Assembly (NCBI GenBank): GCA_946410085.1
Contig: CAMJZA010000016.1
Location: forward strand, 1 to 54,769
Length of the DNA stretch: 54,769 nt
Direction: 5' to 3'
From: an uncultured Treponema sp.
GTDB taxonomy: Bacteria > Spirochaetota > Spirochaetia > Treponematales > Treponemataceae
Made by a program: the position numbers and the translations under genes. The stretch's first letter is position 1. Each line of letters starts with the position of its first letter. Shown here piece after piece: positions 24,309 through 32,182 of the stretch. Under the pieces are notes generated by a model. That model saw only the letters and a program-made list of their open reading frames with translations, was not told the origin of the DNA and made no database searches.

Positions 24309-25249
24309 AGCAGAAGGATGCTGCCCTCAGGCAGATGCGTCAGGGCGGGGAGGGCTTTGAATCGTACTATGCAGCCCTGTTTCAGGCCCGCTGGCCGGTG
24401 CTCAGGGAGTCACTGCGGCAGGATCCCCTTTATATCCAGATCGATTTCAGCCGGGCGGATGAAGCGTGCCAGCCCTACTTTATCGATGCTGCGAGTGTCT
24501 GTGCGGCCCTCTGCCTGCCGGTCCGTCGCTATGGCAATGCCGGTCGGGATGACTGTCCCGGGGAAAGCGTGCTCGACATGTGTGCAGCCCCCGGAGGAAA
24601 AAGCCTTGTCCTTGCGGGGGGGCTGGCAGAAGGAAGCCGTTTGTACTGCAATGAACTGTCCCCGGACCGAAAAGCCCGTCTGGACAGCGTACTGGCAGCT
24701 TCGCTGCCTGCGGCCCTGCGCCGGCAGCTTGTTACGAGCTGCCGCGACGGGGCAAGCTGGTGCCGGAGGGAGACAGATGCCTTTTCTGCAATCCTCCTTG
24801 ATGCCCCCTGTTCAAGCGAACGCCATGTCCTTGGGGACCACAAGTATCTGGCGCAGTGGTCTGCTTCCCGCATTAAGTCGCTTGCCGCTCGCCAGTGGGC
24901 CCTGCTTTCTTCGGCATTCCGCCTCCTGCAGGAGGGCGGTTTTCTCTTGTATGCTACCTGCGCACTTGCTCCTGACGAAAATGACGGCGTACTCTCCCGC
25001 CTGTTCAAGAAATTCCCGGATGCCCGCCGGATAGAACGGACTGCGATGGCTGAATGCTTTGAAGCGCGGCTTGGCAGCTTTTCCGGGATGCTGACAGCCG
25101 GTAATGCAGGCAGTGCCGATGCGGCCGGACTCCTTCGGACGACCTTCTCACAGGCAGAGGAGACGGAATGGGGGCTGCAGATTCTTCCTGACCGGAGCGG
25201 AGGGGCAGGGCCGCTGTTTTTTGCCCTCGTCCGCAAAGGCTCGGCATAA
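24305..25249 (+). CDS. RNA cytosine-5 methyltransferase (NOL1/NOP2/Sun family)
   Basis: A 314-residue SAM-dependent RNA m5C methyltransferase. SAM-binding motif I is VLDMCAAPGGKSLVLA (about residues 89-104), motif IV is LLDAPCSSERHVLGD with the release Cys in PC (about 163), and motif VI ATCALAPDEND holds the catalytic Cys in TC. The SSERH wording after PC is closer to the mitochondrial NSUN3/NSUN4 type than to the SGTG/SGLG of RsmB and RsmF. No N-terminal NusB-like domain. ATGA overlap with the GH3 gene. Substrate RNA unknown. Confidence 0.87.
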   Translation: MKQKDAALRQMRQGGEGFESYYAALFQARWPVLRESLRQDPLYIQIDFSRADEACQPYFIDAASVCAALCLPVRRYGNAGRDDCPGESVLDMCAAPGGKSLVLAGGLAEGSRLYCNELSPDRKARLDSVLAASLPAALRRQLVTSCRDGASWCRRETDAFSAILLDAPCSSERHVLGDHKYLAQWSASRIKSLAARQWALLSSAFRLLQEGGFLLYATCALAPDENDGVLSRLFKKFPDARRIERTAMAECFEARLGSFSGMLTAGNAGSADAAGLLRTTFSQAEETEWGLQILPDRSGGAGPLFFALVRKGSA

Positions 25250-25343
25250 AGCCTTCTGCTGCAGGCGTGCAGCCCCCGTGCAGCGGACGTTTCCTCCGGT
25301 ACTTTCCTGCCCAAGCGTTTCCTGCAGTTCCTACAGTTACTGC

Positions 25344-25372
25344 TTGCAATAATATCCGCAAGCATATACAAT
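25344..25372 (+). promoter_or_regulatory. Putative promoter of the GAF/HD protein
   Basis: TTGCAA (25344-25349), 17 bp, TACAAT (25367-25372). The ATG at 25381 begins 8 nt after the -10, leaving no room for a ribosome site. Confidence 0.5.
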
Positions 25373-25380
25373 AATGGACA

Positions 25381-26655
25381 ATGGTAGACATATCTTTTAG
25401 TCCGAATGAAAGCAAGCTCAAGCAGATAACCGAAATACGGCAGCAGCTGGCGTCCATTAAAGATATTGATATCCTGCTGGAAAATACGTTGACTGCAGCG
25501 CGGCGGATTGCACATGCCGATGCAGGCTCCATCTATGATTTTGACGAGGAAAAGAATCAGCTGAAAATTCTGTACACCCAGAATGACACGCAGCTGCGCA
25601 AGCTGAAACCGGGGGAAAAGCTTCCCTATGTTTCCTTCGTTGTTCCCGTCAACGCCCAGTCCATATCAGGCTACAGCGCTCTCAGGAAGACGACTGTCAA
25701 CATCCCCGACGTGTACAATATGGATGAGTACATTATGGACGGTGACGGTCTCGTCAAGCGTCCATACAACTTTGATAAGACAAACGACATTACGACGGGC
25801 TACCATACCAAGTCAATACTGACCATGCCCTTCTCCCTGTCAAACGGAATGGTTCCCTGCGTCATGCAGATTATCAATGCGATGGACGAAGAGGGCAATG
25901 TGATTCCTTTCAGCAAAGAAACGGAATTCTACATCTCCTACTTTGCCGAGAGCGTTACCCAGGTCTTTGAATACGCCTACTTTACCAAGCAGCTGATTGA
26001 ACGACTGGTGAAGATGGCAAACTACCGTGATCCCCGGGAGACCGGTTCCCATGTTGACCGGGTTTCAAGCTTTTCGCTTGAAATTTACGACCGCTATGCG
26101 GTGGATAAGGGCATTCCCGAAAATGAACGGAACCGCTTCCGGGATAACCTGAAGCTTGCTGCCAAGTGCCATGATGTCGGCAAGGTCGCAGTATCCGACC
26201 GGATCCTGAAAAAAGAGGGGCTTTTGACGGATGAAGAGCGTTCTGTCATGAAGGGGCATACCTGCATCGGCGCGCAGATTTTTACGCCGGTCGAGAATGA
26301 TCTGGACCAGATGGCGCTGGATGTCTGCCTGCATCACCATGACCGCTGGGAAGGCGGGACTGTCGGTTTTCCTGCCGGTTTTGACTATAATGCCTATGAA
26401 CCGGAATCCTTTATGCCTGTGATGACGGAACAGGCGTGTGCCGGTGAACAGATTCCCCTTGCAGCCCGGATTGTTGCCCTTGCGGATGTATATGACGCTC
26501 TCAGGCACCGGCGCTATTACAAGGCCGAGTGGTCGCTTGAGGACACAATCAATGAGATAAAAAAAGAAGCCGGGCATCAGTTTGACCCGGCTGTCGTTGC
26601 TGCCTTTCTTGCGGTGATTGACCGCATCGAGGCAATCAATAAGGCAATTTCATAG
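25381..26655 (+). CDS. GAF domain plus HD-GYP-type phosphohydrolase with degenerate GYP motif
   Basis: A 424-residue signalling protein. Residues about 15-195 are a GAF sensor domain. Residues about 210-424 form an HD-GYP-like domain, in most cases a cyclic di-GMP phosphodiesterase: GSHVDRVSSFSL (His), KCHDVGKVAVSD (HD at about 263-264), HTCIGAQIF, HHHDRWEGG and IVALADVYDAL. The metal ligands are intact, but the segment that should read HER-DGSGYP is HHDRWEGGTVGFP, so the GYP tripeptide is absent. Activity could be on another nucleotide or as a receptor. No Shine-Dalgarno sequence; a promoter sits directly before the ATG. Confidence 0.88.
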   Translation: MVDISFSPNESKLKQITEIRQQLASIKDIDILLENTLTAARRIAHADAGSIYDFDEEKNQLKILYTQNDTQLRKLKPGEKLPYVSFVVPVNAQSISGYSALRKTTVNIPDVYNMDEYIMDGDGLVKRPYNFDKTNDITTGYHTKSILTMPFSLSNGMVPCVMQIINAMDEEGNVIPFSKETEFYISYFAESVTQVFEYAYFTKQLIERLVKMANYRDPRETGSHVDRVSSFSLEIYDRYAVDKGIPENERNRFRDNLKLAAKCHDVGKVAVSDRILKKEGLLTDEERSVMKGHTCIGAQIFTPVENDLDQMALDVCLHHHDRWEGGTVGFPAGFDYNAYEPESFMPVMTEQACAGEQIPLAARIVALADVYDALRHRRYYKAEWSLEDTINEIKKEAGHQFDPAVVAAFLAVIDRIEAINKAIS

Positions 26656-26662
26656 GCTGCTA

Positions 26663-26716
26663 CGGGCTTTTGCCCGGCTTTTGCCCGGGCCCTGCCCCTG
26701 CTGTTCCGGCGGGGGC
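26663..26716. terminator. Convergent hairpins between the two HD-family genes
   Basis: CGGGC-TTTT-GCCCG (26663-26676) is followed by GCTTTT, and a second GC-rich inverted repeat, GCCCC (26694-26698) with GGGGC (26712-26716), lies just after. Placed in the 69-bp gap between convergent genes, they probably stop transcription from both sides. Stems are short. Confidence 0.45.
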
Positions 26717-26724
26717 TGGCTGCA

Positions 26725-28044
26725 CTATTTCTTTTCTGCCATCTTCTTAATGGCCTTGAGCATGTCTTCTACCTCATTCTTGTTGAGCACGCGCATAATC
26801 TTTATCTTCGTGCCGTCAATCTGGAAGGGGGCTTCCGGCGTTCCCGTTCCGATGACCTGGACAAAGGGCGTCTTCGGATTGCCTTCTGCGACATCAACGA
26901 CCTGCGCAACCTTTCCGTTGGAAAGGTATACATAGACGCCTATCGGATAGAGGGAAATGCTGTAAAGCAGGGCCTTTGTCACCGTATCGTCGTACTGGCG
27001 GTTTGAGTTGCGGAGCAGCTCAATCAGGGCTTCGAACGTTGACCGTTCATCCCGGTATTCGCGGGGGGCAGAAATGGCTTCAAAAGAGCAGGCGAGGGCG
27101 ATAATCCGTGCATAGAGGGAAATCTTGTCGCCCGTAACATGGCGGGGATAGCCGGAGCCGTTCATCCGCTCGTGATGTTCCAGTACGGCAAGCTGGATGT
27201 TCAGGGAGAAATTTGCCTGCTTCAAGATGTTGAAGCTGACGATCGGATGCGTATTCATCATGATCTTTTCCGGCTGGGAAAGGGTCTTGTCGTTCATGTA
27301 GAGCTGGGGCGGCAGCAGAATCATCCCTATTTCATGCAGCATGCAGGCCGTTGCAAGCTCTACGAGCTTGTCTTCGGGGAACTGGAGCTGCTGGGCAACC
27401 GCAACGGCGACAATTGTGCTGCGGAGGCTGTGATTGACGAGGAAGTTCTTTTCGGTCATCTCCGGGGTTGAGATGATGCGGAGCGCATGACGGCGGTTAC
27501 GGCGTACAAAGCTGCACAGTTCACCCATTTTTTCCGTGATTTCGCTCATGGTGAAGCTTTTGTTTGTTGCATAGAAGGTATACACCGAATTTATGTATTC
27601 AGCAAAATTCCGGTAGACTACCTTTGCCTGCTCGTATTCCTCACCGCTGATGGAAACCGTCCCTTCCTGGTCGCTTTGACCTTCTGCAACGGGGGCCTCC
27701 GGTTTTTCTGCCGCTGCCTGCGGAGCGGCCTTTTCCGATTTTGAATCTATAAAGTCATTTACGTCTACAGTCTCTGTTTTTGCATCAATATCTGCTGCCT
27801 GCCTGCTTGAAAGCCCCTTGTTTGCTGCTCCTGCAGCGGGGCTGTCAACCTGCTGGGGGGCACTGACGTGAGCAATGACCTTTCCGTCCGTATAGACTTC
27901 AGTAAAGCCCCATTCCGACAGGTCTTTGATCTGGTCTTCCGTAAAGACACAGCCAGAGGGGAGGAGTAAAAAATTCTTGTCCAGCATCACATCAGCTGAA
28001 AATTTCTGCTCTGGAGTAATTGAATCTGTTTTTACTGCGTTCAT
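26725..28044 (-). CDS. HD-GYP family protein with altered metal-binding residues
   Basis: About 439 residues. A short N-terminal domain (KNFLLLPSGCVFTEDQI..., about 20-55, given in part) of the type found before many HD-GYP domains is followed by a low-complexity Ala/Glu/Pro linker (about 65-125) and an HD-GYP domain from about 190. The HD pair reads MLHEIGMILLPP (HE, and Met for Lys) and the later aD-x-x-DA reads LACSFEAIS, while HHERMNGSGYP is intact. Loss of two Asp ligands suggests weak or no phosphodiesterase activity, perhaps cyclic di-GMP binding. ATG 28044 has GAGGGA upstream; an ATG at 28071 would add nine residues. Convergent with the GAF/HD gene. Confidence 0.85.
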   Translation of the reverse strand: MNAVKTDSITPEQKFSADVMLDKNFLLLPSGCVFTEDQIKDLSEWGFTEVYTDGKVIAHVSAPQQVDSPAAGAANKGLSSRQAADIDAKTETVDVNDFIDSKSEKAAPQAAAEKPEAPVAEGQSDQEGTVSISGEEYEQAKVVYRNFAEYINSVYTFYATNKSFTMSEITEKMGELCSFVRRNRRHALRIISTPEMTEKNFLVNHSLRSTIVAVAVAQQLQFPEDKLVELATACMLHEIGMILLPPQLYMNDKTLSQPEKIMMNTHPIVSFNILKQANFSLNIQLAVLEHHERMNGSGYPRHVTGDKISLYARIIALACSFEAISAPREYRDERSTFEALIELLRNSNRQYDDTVTKALLYSISLYPIGVYVYLSNGKVAQVVDVAEGNPKTPFVQVIGTGTPEAPFQIDGTKIKIMRVLNKNEVEDMLKAIKKMAEKK

Positions 28045-28082
28045 ACATTCCCTCGCTGTCTTTATCGGCATAAAACCAAGAT

Positions 28083-28111
28083 AGTATAAACCGCTTTACA
28101 GGAAAAGTAAA
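28083..28111 (-). promoter_or_regulatory. Promoter of the HD-GYP-like gene
   Basis: On the minus strand TTTACT (28106-28111), 17-bp spacer, TATACT (28083-28088). It is overlapped at the -35 by the palindrome at 28099-28120. Confidence 0.65.
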
Positions 28112-28120
28112 GTTTTCCTG
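28099..28120. promoter_or_regulatory. Palindrome, probable operator at the HD-GYP-like promoter
   Basis: CAGGAAAA (28099-28106), 6-bp spacer GTAAAG, TTTTCCTG (28113-28120): perfect 8-bp arms covering the -35 box of the minus-strand promoter. Its 8-6-8 layout equals that of the palindrome at 28289-28310, but the sequence differs. Confidence 0.55.
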
Positions 28121-28139
28121 TGTCTGCAGGGTATGGGGC

Positions 28140-28227
28140 ACCTGCGCATAAGCTATGGGGCCTGTGCCCATAAGCTACGGGGCCCCTGCCCATAAGCTAT
28201 GGGGCCTATGCCCATAAGCTATGGGGC
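28140..28227. repeat. Four tandem 22-bp repeats, each with a small palindrome
   Basis: Units at 28140-28161, 28162-28183, 28184-28205 and 28206-28227 share the core CATAAGCTATGGGGC, with one TAC variant in the second. A half unit (TATGGGGC) precedes at 28132-28139. Units 2-4 contain CCCATA-AGC-TATGGG or nearly so. The period is two turns of B-DNA. The array lies between divergent promoters of the HD-GYP-like gene and the efflux regulator. Confidence 0.85.
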
Positions 28228-28253
28228 CCCTGCTGTTTGTGTCCGACAGGGAC

Positions 28254-28282
28254 TTGACAGAAGGAGAATGCTTCGCTATAGT
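28254..28282 (+). promoter_or_regulatory. Promoter of the TetR-efflux operon
   Basis: Perfect TTGACA (28254-28259), 17 bp, TATAGT (28277-28282). Transcription should start near 28289, the first base of the palindrome that follows. Confidence 0.85.
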
Positions 28283-28288
28283 TCTGTC

Positions 28289-28310
28289 AGTTACCGAACA
28301 GACGGTAACT
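28289..28310. promoter_or_regulatory. Palindromic operator at the efflux promoter start site
   Basis: AGTTACCG (28289-28296), spacer AACAGA, CGGTAACT (28303-28310): perfect 8-bp arms sitting at the predicted transcription start. Position and form fit autorepression by the TetR-type regulator encoded next. Confidence 0.75.
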
Positions 28311-28401
28311 TTGATTTGAAGGGCAGGTTTGAAGGGGAAGCCGGCTGTATGCCGGTTCGGAGGGGCAGCGTTTGCCGGAATGGCAGCGGAGGCAGCATCG
28401 T

Positions 28402-29649
28402 ATGGAAGCAGAAACGCAGGCTACAAGGATTCCGAAATCCGGTACGAGGGAACGGATTCTTGAGGCCGCATTCTCATTTTACCGGGATTACGTCTTTGAG
28501 AATGTTTCCCTGTCAAAAATTGCCTCCCGGGTCGGCATAAGCAAAGCTGCCATTTTCAAGCATTTCAAGACGAAAGATGCCCTGATCGCTGCGATGGACG
28601 AGCGTGCTTTTTCCCATCTGGCATCTGTCCTGCAGGAAACGCAGGCGCTGTTCCGGGAAGGAAAACGGAGAAATGCCCTTGCGCTCATCATCAGTCATCT
28701 TGCCGGAAACCGTGAAGAAACCTTCTACCTTGTTTCGACCGTTCCCCGCCTGACCGTTGACACGATTATCATACAGCTGCGCGGACGGGGGGTGAGTCTC
28801 TTTGACAACATCTTTGAGCAGGACGGCTCCCTGAAGGACGAAAACCTCTATTACATCACGGTGTTTACCGCTTCAACCTTCCTCTGTTTCCTGATGTTCT
28901 GGTTTTCCTCGGAAGGGGCGGCTCCGGCTGGTTCAGGGAAAAGCATTGCCGTCTTTACGGAAAAATTCAACCGGCTCATACAGGACGGGCTCGGTTGCCT
29001 GGAAGATATTGCTGATTTTGAGCTGCTTGAATCCCGCTGTGATGAAGGAATGGCTGCCGTCCTGCCGCTGAACCGCGCATTTACTGCGCTTGTTGCCGTC
29101 ATAGAACGGAACGGCATACAGGGCGTTACGGTCGAAGCGATAGCCGGAGAGTTGGGACTGGCAAAAAGCAGCCTGTATTCGTCATTCAAGAGCAAGGAAG
29201 ATATGATACGCAAGCTGATTGAAGAGGAGCTTACAAACCTCTATAAATCGGTTCTGTGCAATGTCAGGGCTTTTTCTTCCTGCGGTGAGCGGGTCTACAT
29301 CCTCATGCGGACCTCGCTCTGCTATTTCCTTGACCGCCCCGGCATCATCAGCATTTTCCAGAGCTTTGTCCTGTCCGGACGGACTCATGTGCTGGGGGAA
29401 GAACTGCATGCCGGAAAGCCTGCATTCTGCGGCTTCCTCGAAGAAATTGCCGGGCTTGATTTCGTGCCTTCCCTGCCGGACGTCGGAATCCGTGGATTCG
29501 ACCGGAAGATGCTGCTTGCCTGGCTTTTTTCCCTGCCGACGATGCTCTACATGCACTGCCGGATTCACCGGCTCGGCAGGAATGAAATGCTGTGTGTGGT
29601 ACGGAGGCTCTACGGCTTCCTGAATACAGGAATAAACGGCTGGAACTGA
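28402..29649 (+). CDS. Transcriptional regulator with two TetR DNA-binding domains in one chain
   Basis: About 415 residues, twice the usual TetR length. The first TetR helix-turn-helix is at about residues 14-60 (TRERILEAAFSFYRDYVFEN, then SLSKIASRVGISKAAIFKHF). A second complete one is at about 225-275 (VIERNGIQGVTVEAIAGELG, then LAKSSLYSSFKSKEDMIRKLI, shown in part). Each is followed by a helical ligand-binding-like domain. GGAGG at 28388-28392 supports the ATG at 28402; a TTG at 28372 is less likely. It heads the efflux operon and has a palindrome at its promoter, so autoregulation and control of the pump are likely. The tandem chain could supply an intramolecular dimer or bind two sites. 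Confidence 0.88.
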   Translation: MEAETQATRIPKSGTRERILEAAFSFYRDYVFENVSLSKIASRVGISKAAIFKHFKTKDALIAAMDERAFSHLASVLQETQALFREGKRRNALALIISHLAGNREETFYLVSTVPRLTVDTIIIQLRGRGVSLFDNIFEQDGSLKDENLYYITVFTASTFLCFLMFWFSSEGAAPAGSGKSIAVFTEKFNRLIQDGLGCLEDIADFELLESRCDEGMAAVLPLNRAFTALVAVIERNGIQGVTVEAIAGELGLAKSSLYSSFKSKEDMIRKLIEEELTNLYKSVLCNVRAFSSCGERVYILMRTSLCYFLDRPGIISIFQSFVLSGRTHVLGEELHAGKPAFCGFLEEIAGLDFVPSLPDVGIRGFDRKMLLAWLFSLPTMLYMHCRIHRLGRNEMLCVVRRLYGFLNTGINGWN

Positions 29650-29672
29650 AGGTGTGGTACTGAAGGTATTTT

Positions 29673-31199
29673 ATGGAAGAAATGAAACGAAAAATGAAAC
29701 GGGGCAGACAGGAGGAGCAGGTGTATAGGGAGCATGTATCCAGTTTGCAGAAAAAGGCTGCCTGGTGCCTGAAACTGTTGCTGCTTGTCAGTCTGATCGG
29801 GCTGCCGCTGCAGGAGGCCGTTCCTCAGGGGCAGCGGACCTTCACGGTGGATGAGGCGGTCGCCTGGGCTCTGGAGAACAGCCGGACCCTCAAGAGTGCG
29901 GACATTGACCTTGAAATAAAGCGGCGGACTGCACAGTATGCCTGGAACGTCTTTATTCCGACCGTACAGGCAAGCGGAACCCTGAGCCGGCAGAATTCCA
30001 TCAGCATGGATTCGTCAAAAAACATGATAGACCTGTCCAATGCAATCGGTGAGATGGGGGTTGCGATGGGGAACATGGGGTCTTTGCTGACAACCGGAAC
30101 CCCGGGGACATCGGTGTATCACAAGATTCCCTACCCGGATGAAACGGAGTCCATGCACTGGGCAGCCGTCGGGAACATCGGTGTCAGCCTCAACCTGAGC
30201 CTTGCCTATATTGCGCAGATACAGGCAGCGAAGGCTGACTATGAGGGCGGACGCATCAGCTGGGAGCAGAGCCGGCGGGAGACCGTTACGAGCGTCAAAA
30301 AACTGTTCTACGGTCTCCTCCTCCAGCAGGAAAACATCAGGCTGCAGGAGCAGTCGCTCGAAAATGCCCGCAAGCGCAACGTGCAGGCACGGGCAAACTG
30401 GGATGATGGCAAAGTACCGGAGCTGAGCTACCTGCAGGCCTATGTCTCCTACGAGAATATGAAGCCTGCCGTTGCCGAGGCAAAACGGACCCTGAACCAG
30501 CAGCTGGATACCTTTGCTTTCCTGCTGGGACTGCCGGTCGGAACAAAGCTGACGCTTTCCGGCTCCGTCGAGCCGTCGTATGTGGAACTGGATGCTGACA
30601 CGCTCATCATTGAGCACGGCGGCCAGGCGCTTGACATCATGTCGCTCATGAACACAAAGCTGACTCTCCAGCATAACCTGAAGGCCCTGAATTTTTCCCT
30701 TGCGCCTGCCCTTGCCTTGAACTGGGGTGTGCAGCCCATGCTGACAAATGCCTTTGATACAAACTGGTTTGAGGCGGATAACTGGAAAGATTCCGGTTCG
30801 CTGAGTGCGACGCTTGCCTGGAATATTACGAATCTGCTGCCGTTCTCTGCAACGCGGCTCCAGGCGAAGGAATTGAAGGACAACATCCGCAAGCTGGATA
30901 TTTCGCTTGAGACCCTGCGTGAGAACCAGAAAATGCAGGTCCGCAAGGCCGTCGACACGATGAATTCCTCCCGGGAACAGATAGAATCGATGAGCCGCAA
31001 CATAGACCTTGCCCAGCGGTCCTACCGGTCCATGGAGCAGGCCTATCAGGCGGGAACTGCAGAGCTGCTTGACCTCCGCGATGCAGAAAGCCAGCTGAAT
31101 CAGACGAAGCTCGGCCTGCTGAATCAGAAATTCAACTATATTTCTGCCCTGCTTGATCTGGAGCAGCTTTTGAACATAGAACTCCTGGAGACGCAATGA
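29673..31199 (+). CDS. TolC family outer membrane efflux protein
   Basis: A 508-residue outer membrane factor that provides the exit duct of a tripartite pump. A hydrophobic signal segment at about residues 33-48 (LKLLLLVSLIGLPL) follows an unusually long charged N-terminus; a later start (for example Met at residue 9) is possible. TFTVDEAVAWALENSRTLKSA opens the mature domain (shown from TFTVDEAVAWALENS), and long coiled-coil repeats near 185-270 and 400-490 form the periplasmic barrel (AYQAGTAELLDLRDAESQL is typical). 23 bp after the regulator and overlapping the adaptor gene by 4 bp. Confidence 0.92.
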   Translation: MEEMKRKMKRGRQEEQVYREHVSSLQKKAAWCLKLLLLVSLIGLPLQEAVPQGQRTFTVDEAVAWALENSRTLKSADIDLEIKRRTAQYAWNVFIPTVQASGTLSRQNSISMDSSKNMIDLSNAIGEMGVAMGNMGSLLTTGTPGTSVYHKIPYPDETESMHWAAVGNIGVSLNLSLAYIAQIQAAKADYEGGRISWEQSRRETVTSVKKLFYGLLLQQENIRLQEQSLENARKRNVQARANWDDGKVPELSYLQAYVSYENMKPAVAEAKRTLNQQLDTFAFLLGLPVGTKLTLSGSVEPSYVELDADTLIIEHGGQALDIMSLMNTKLTLQHNLKALNFSLAPALALNWGVQPMLTNAFDTNWFEADNWKDSGSLSATLAWNITNLLPFSATRLQAKELKDNIRKLDISLETLRENQKMQVRKAVDTMNSSREQIESMSRNIDLAQRSYRSMEQAYQAGTAELLDLRDAESQLNQTKLGLLNQKFNYISALLDLEQLLNIELLETQ

Positions 31200-32170
31200 G
31201 CACAATGAACAATAGCATGAAAAGCTTGAAAAGCATGAAAAAGAGGCGGTATATGCCGTCTGTACTGGCTGTCCTTGCCCTGACGGCTGCCCTTTCTTCC
31301 TGTCAGAAGAAGGCTGCAGCCCCCGTTCAGGAGACGGTCGAAGAAGAAGCTCTCGTATATGCCGTCAATGCCTATCGGATTTCTGCAGAAAACCTTGACG
31401 AATATCTGGAATTCGGCGGCGACGTTGCCTCGACTTCTTCCGTCGATGTCATGCCGGACCAGGCCGGCAAGCTGACGAGAATCCTGGTTGCGGTCGGTGA
31501 AAAAGTACAGAAGGATCAGGTGCTTGCCTACGTCGATGCGAGCCGTCCCGGCATGACCTATAAGGCGAGTCCCGTCAAGGCACCCGCTGCCGGCCGCATC
31601 ATTTCATTTACGCCGACGGTCGGAGCAACGGTTTCTCAGGCGATGGTCATTGCACGGATCAGTGCGACCGATGACCTGGAAATAAAGACGAGCGTTGCCG
31701 AGCGCTTTGTGAGCAGGGTCCGGCAGGGCCAGTCCGCAACCGTCAGCTTTGATGCCTATCCCGGGGAAAGCTTTACGGCAAAGGTCTTTGAAGTGAGTCC
31801 CGTGCTGGATACGGCAACCCGCACGATGGCAATAAAGCTCCGCCTTACCCCTGCGGATCCCCGGGTAAAGGTCGGCATGTATGCCCGCATCCGCCTGATA
31901 ACGGACAGCATCAGGAATGCCATCGTTATTCCGGCTGGGACGGTGGTCATGCGTGACGGGGAGAGCTATGTGTTCAAGGTTGCCTCCGGTCCGGGGCAGA
32001 CGGTTGCCCGCCTGCAGAAAGTGACCCGCGGCATGACCGTCGATGACAAGTGCGAGATAACGGCGGGGCTTGCACCGGGAGATCAGATTGTATCCAAGGG
32101 CCAGTCGCTCCTGAATGACGGGTCTGCCATCAATATCATCGCAGTGACAGGCGATGATGCTGCGCACTAG
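31196..32170 (+). CDS. RND efflux periplasmic adaptor lipoprotein
   Basis: A 324-residue membrane fusion protein joining pump and TolC. The N-terminus has a lipobox (LTAALSSC, Cys at about residue 37) for inner-membrane lipid anchoring. The barrel-sandwich halves are visible as VMPDQAGKLTRILVAVGEKV and SPVKAPAAGRIISFTPTVGA, followed by the beta-barrel region (VGMYARIRLITDS) and the membrane-proximal domain. The coiled-coil hairpin between the lipoyl halves is very short, as in the compact adaptors of many spirochaete and Bacteroidetes pumps. Confidence 0.93.
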   Translation: MSTMNNSMKSLKSMKKRRYMPSVLAVLALTAALSSCQKKAAAPVQETVEEEALVYAVNAYRISAENLDEYLEFGGDVASTSSVDVMPDQAGKLTRILVAVGEKVQKDQVLAYVDASRPGMTYKASPVKAPAAGRIISFTPTVGATVSQAMVIARISATDDLEIKTSVAERFVSRVRQGQSATVSFDAYPGESFTAKVFEVSPVLDTATRTMAIKLRLTPADPRVKVGMYARIRLITDSIRNAIVIPAGTVVMRDGESYVFKVASGPGQTVARLQKVTRGMTVDDKCEITAGLAPGDQIVSKGQSLLNDGSAINIIAVTGDDAAH

Positions 32171-32182
32171 GGGGAACGGCGA

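Noticed and set aside
28062..28069. GCCGATAA on the minus strand near the HD-GYP-like gene, as a second sigma-28 box
   Set aside because: No TAAA at the right distance, it falls after a good sigma-70 promoter and the ATG at 28071 would lie inside it.
30015..31205. 396-residue open frame on the minus strand
   Set aside because: Antisense to the tolC-like gene and without any motif.
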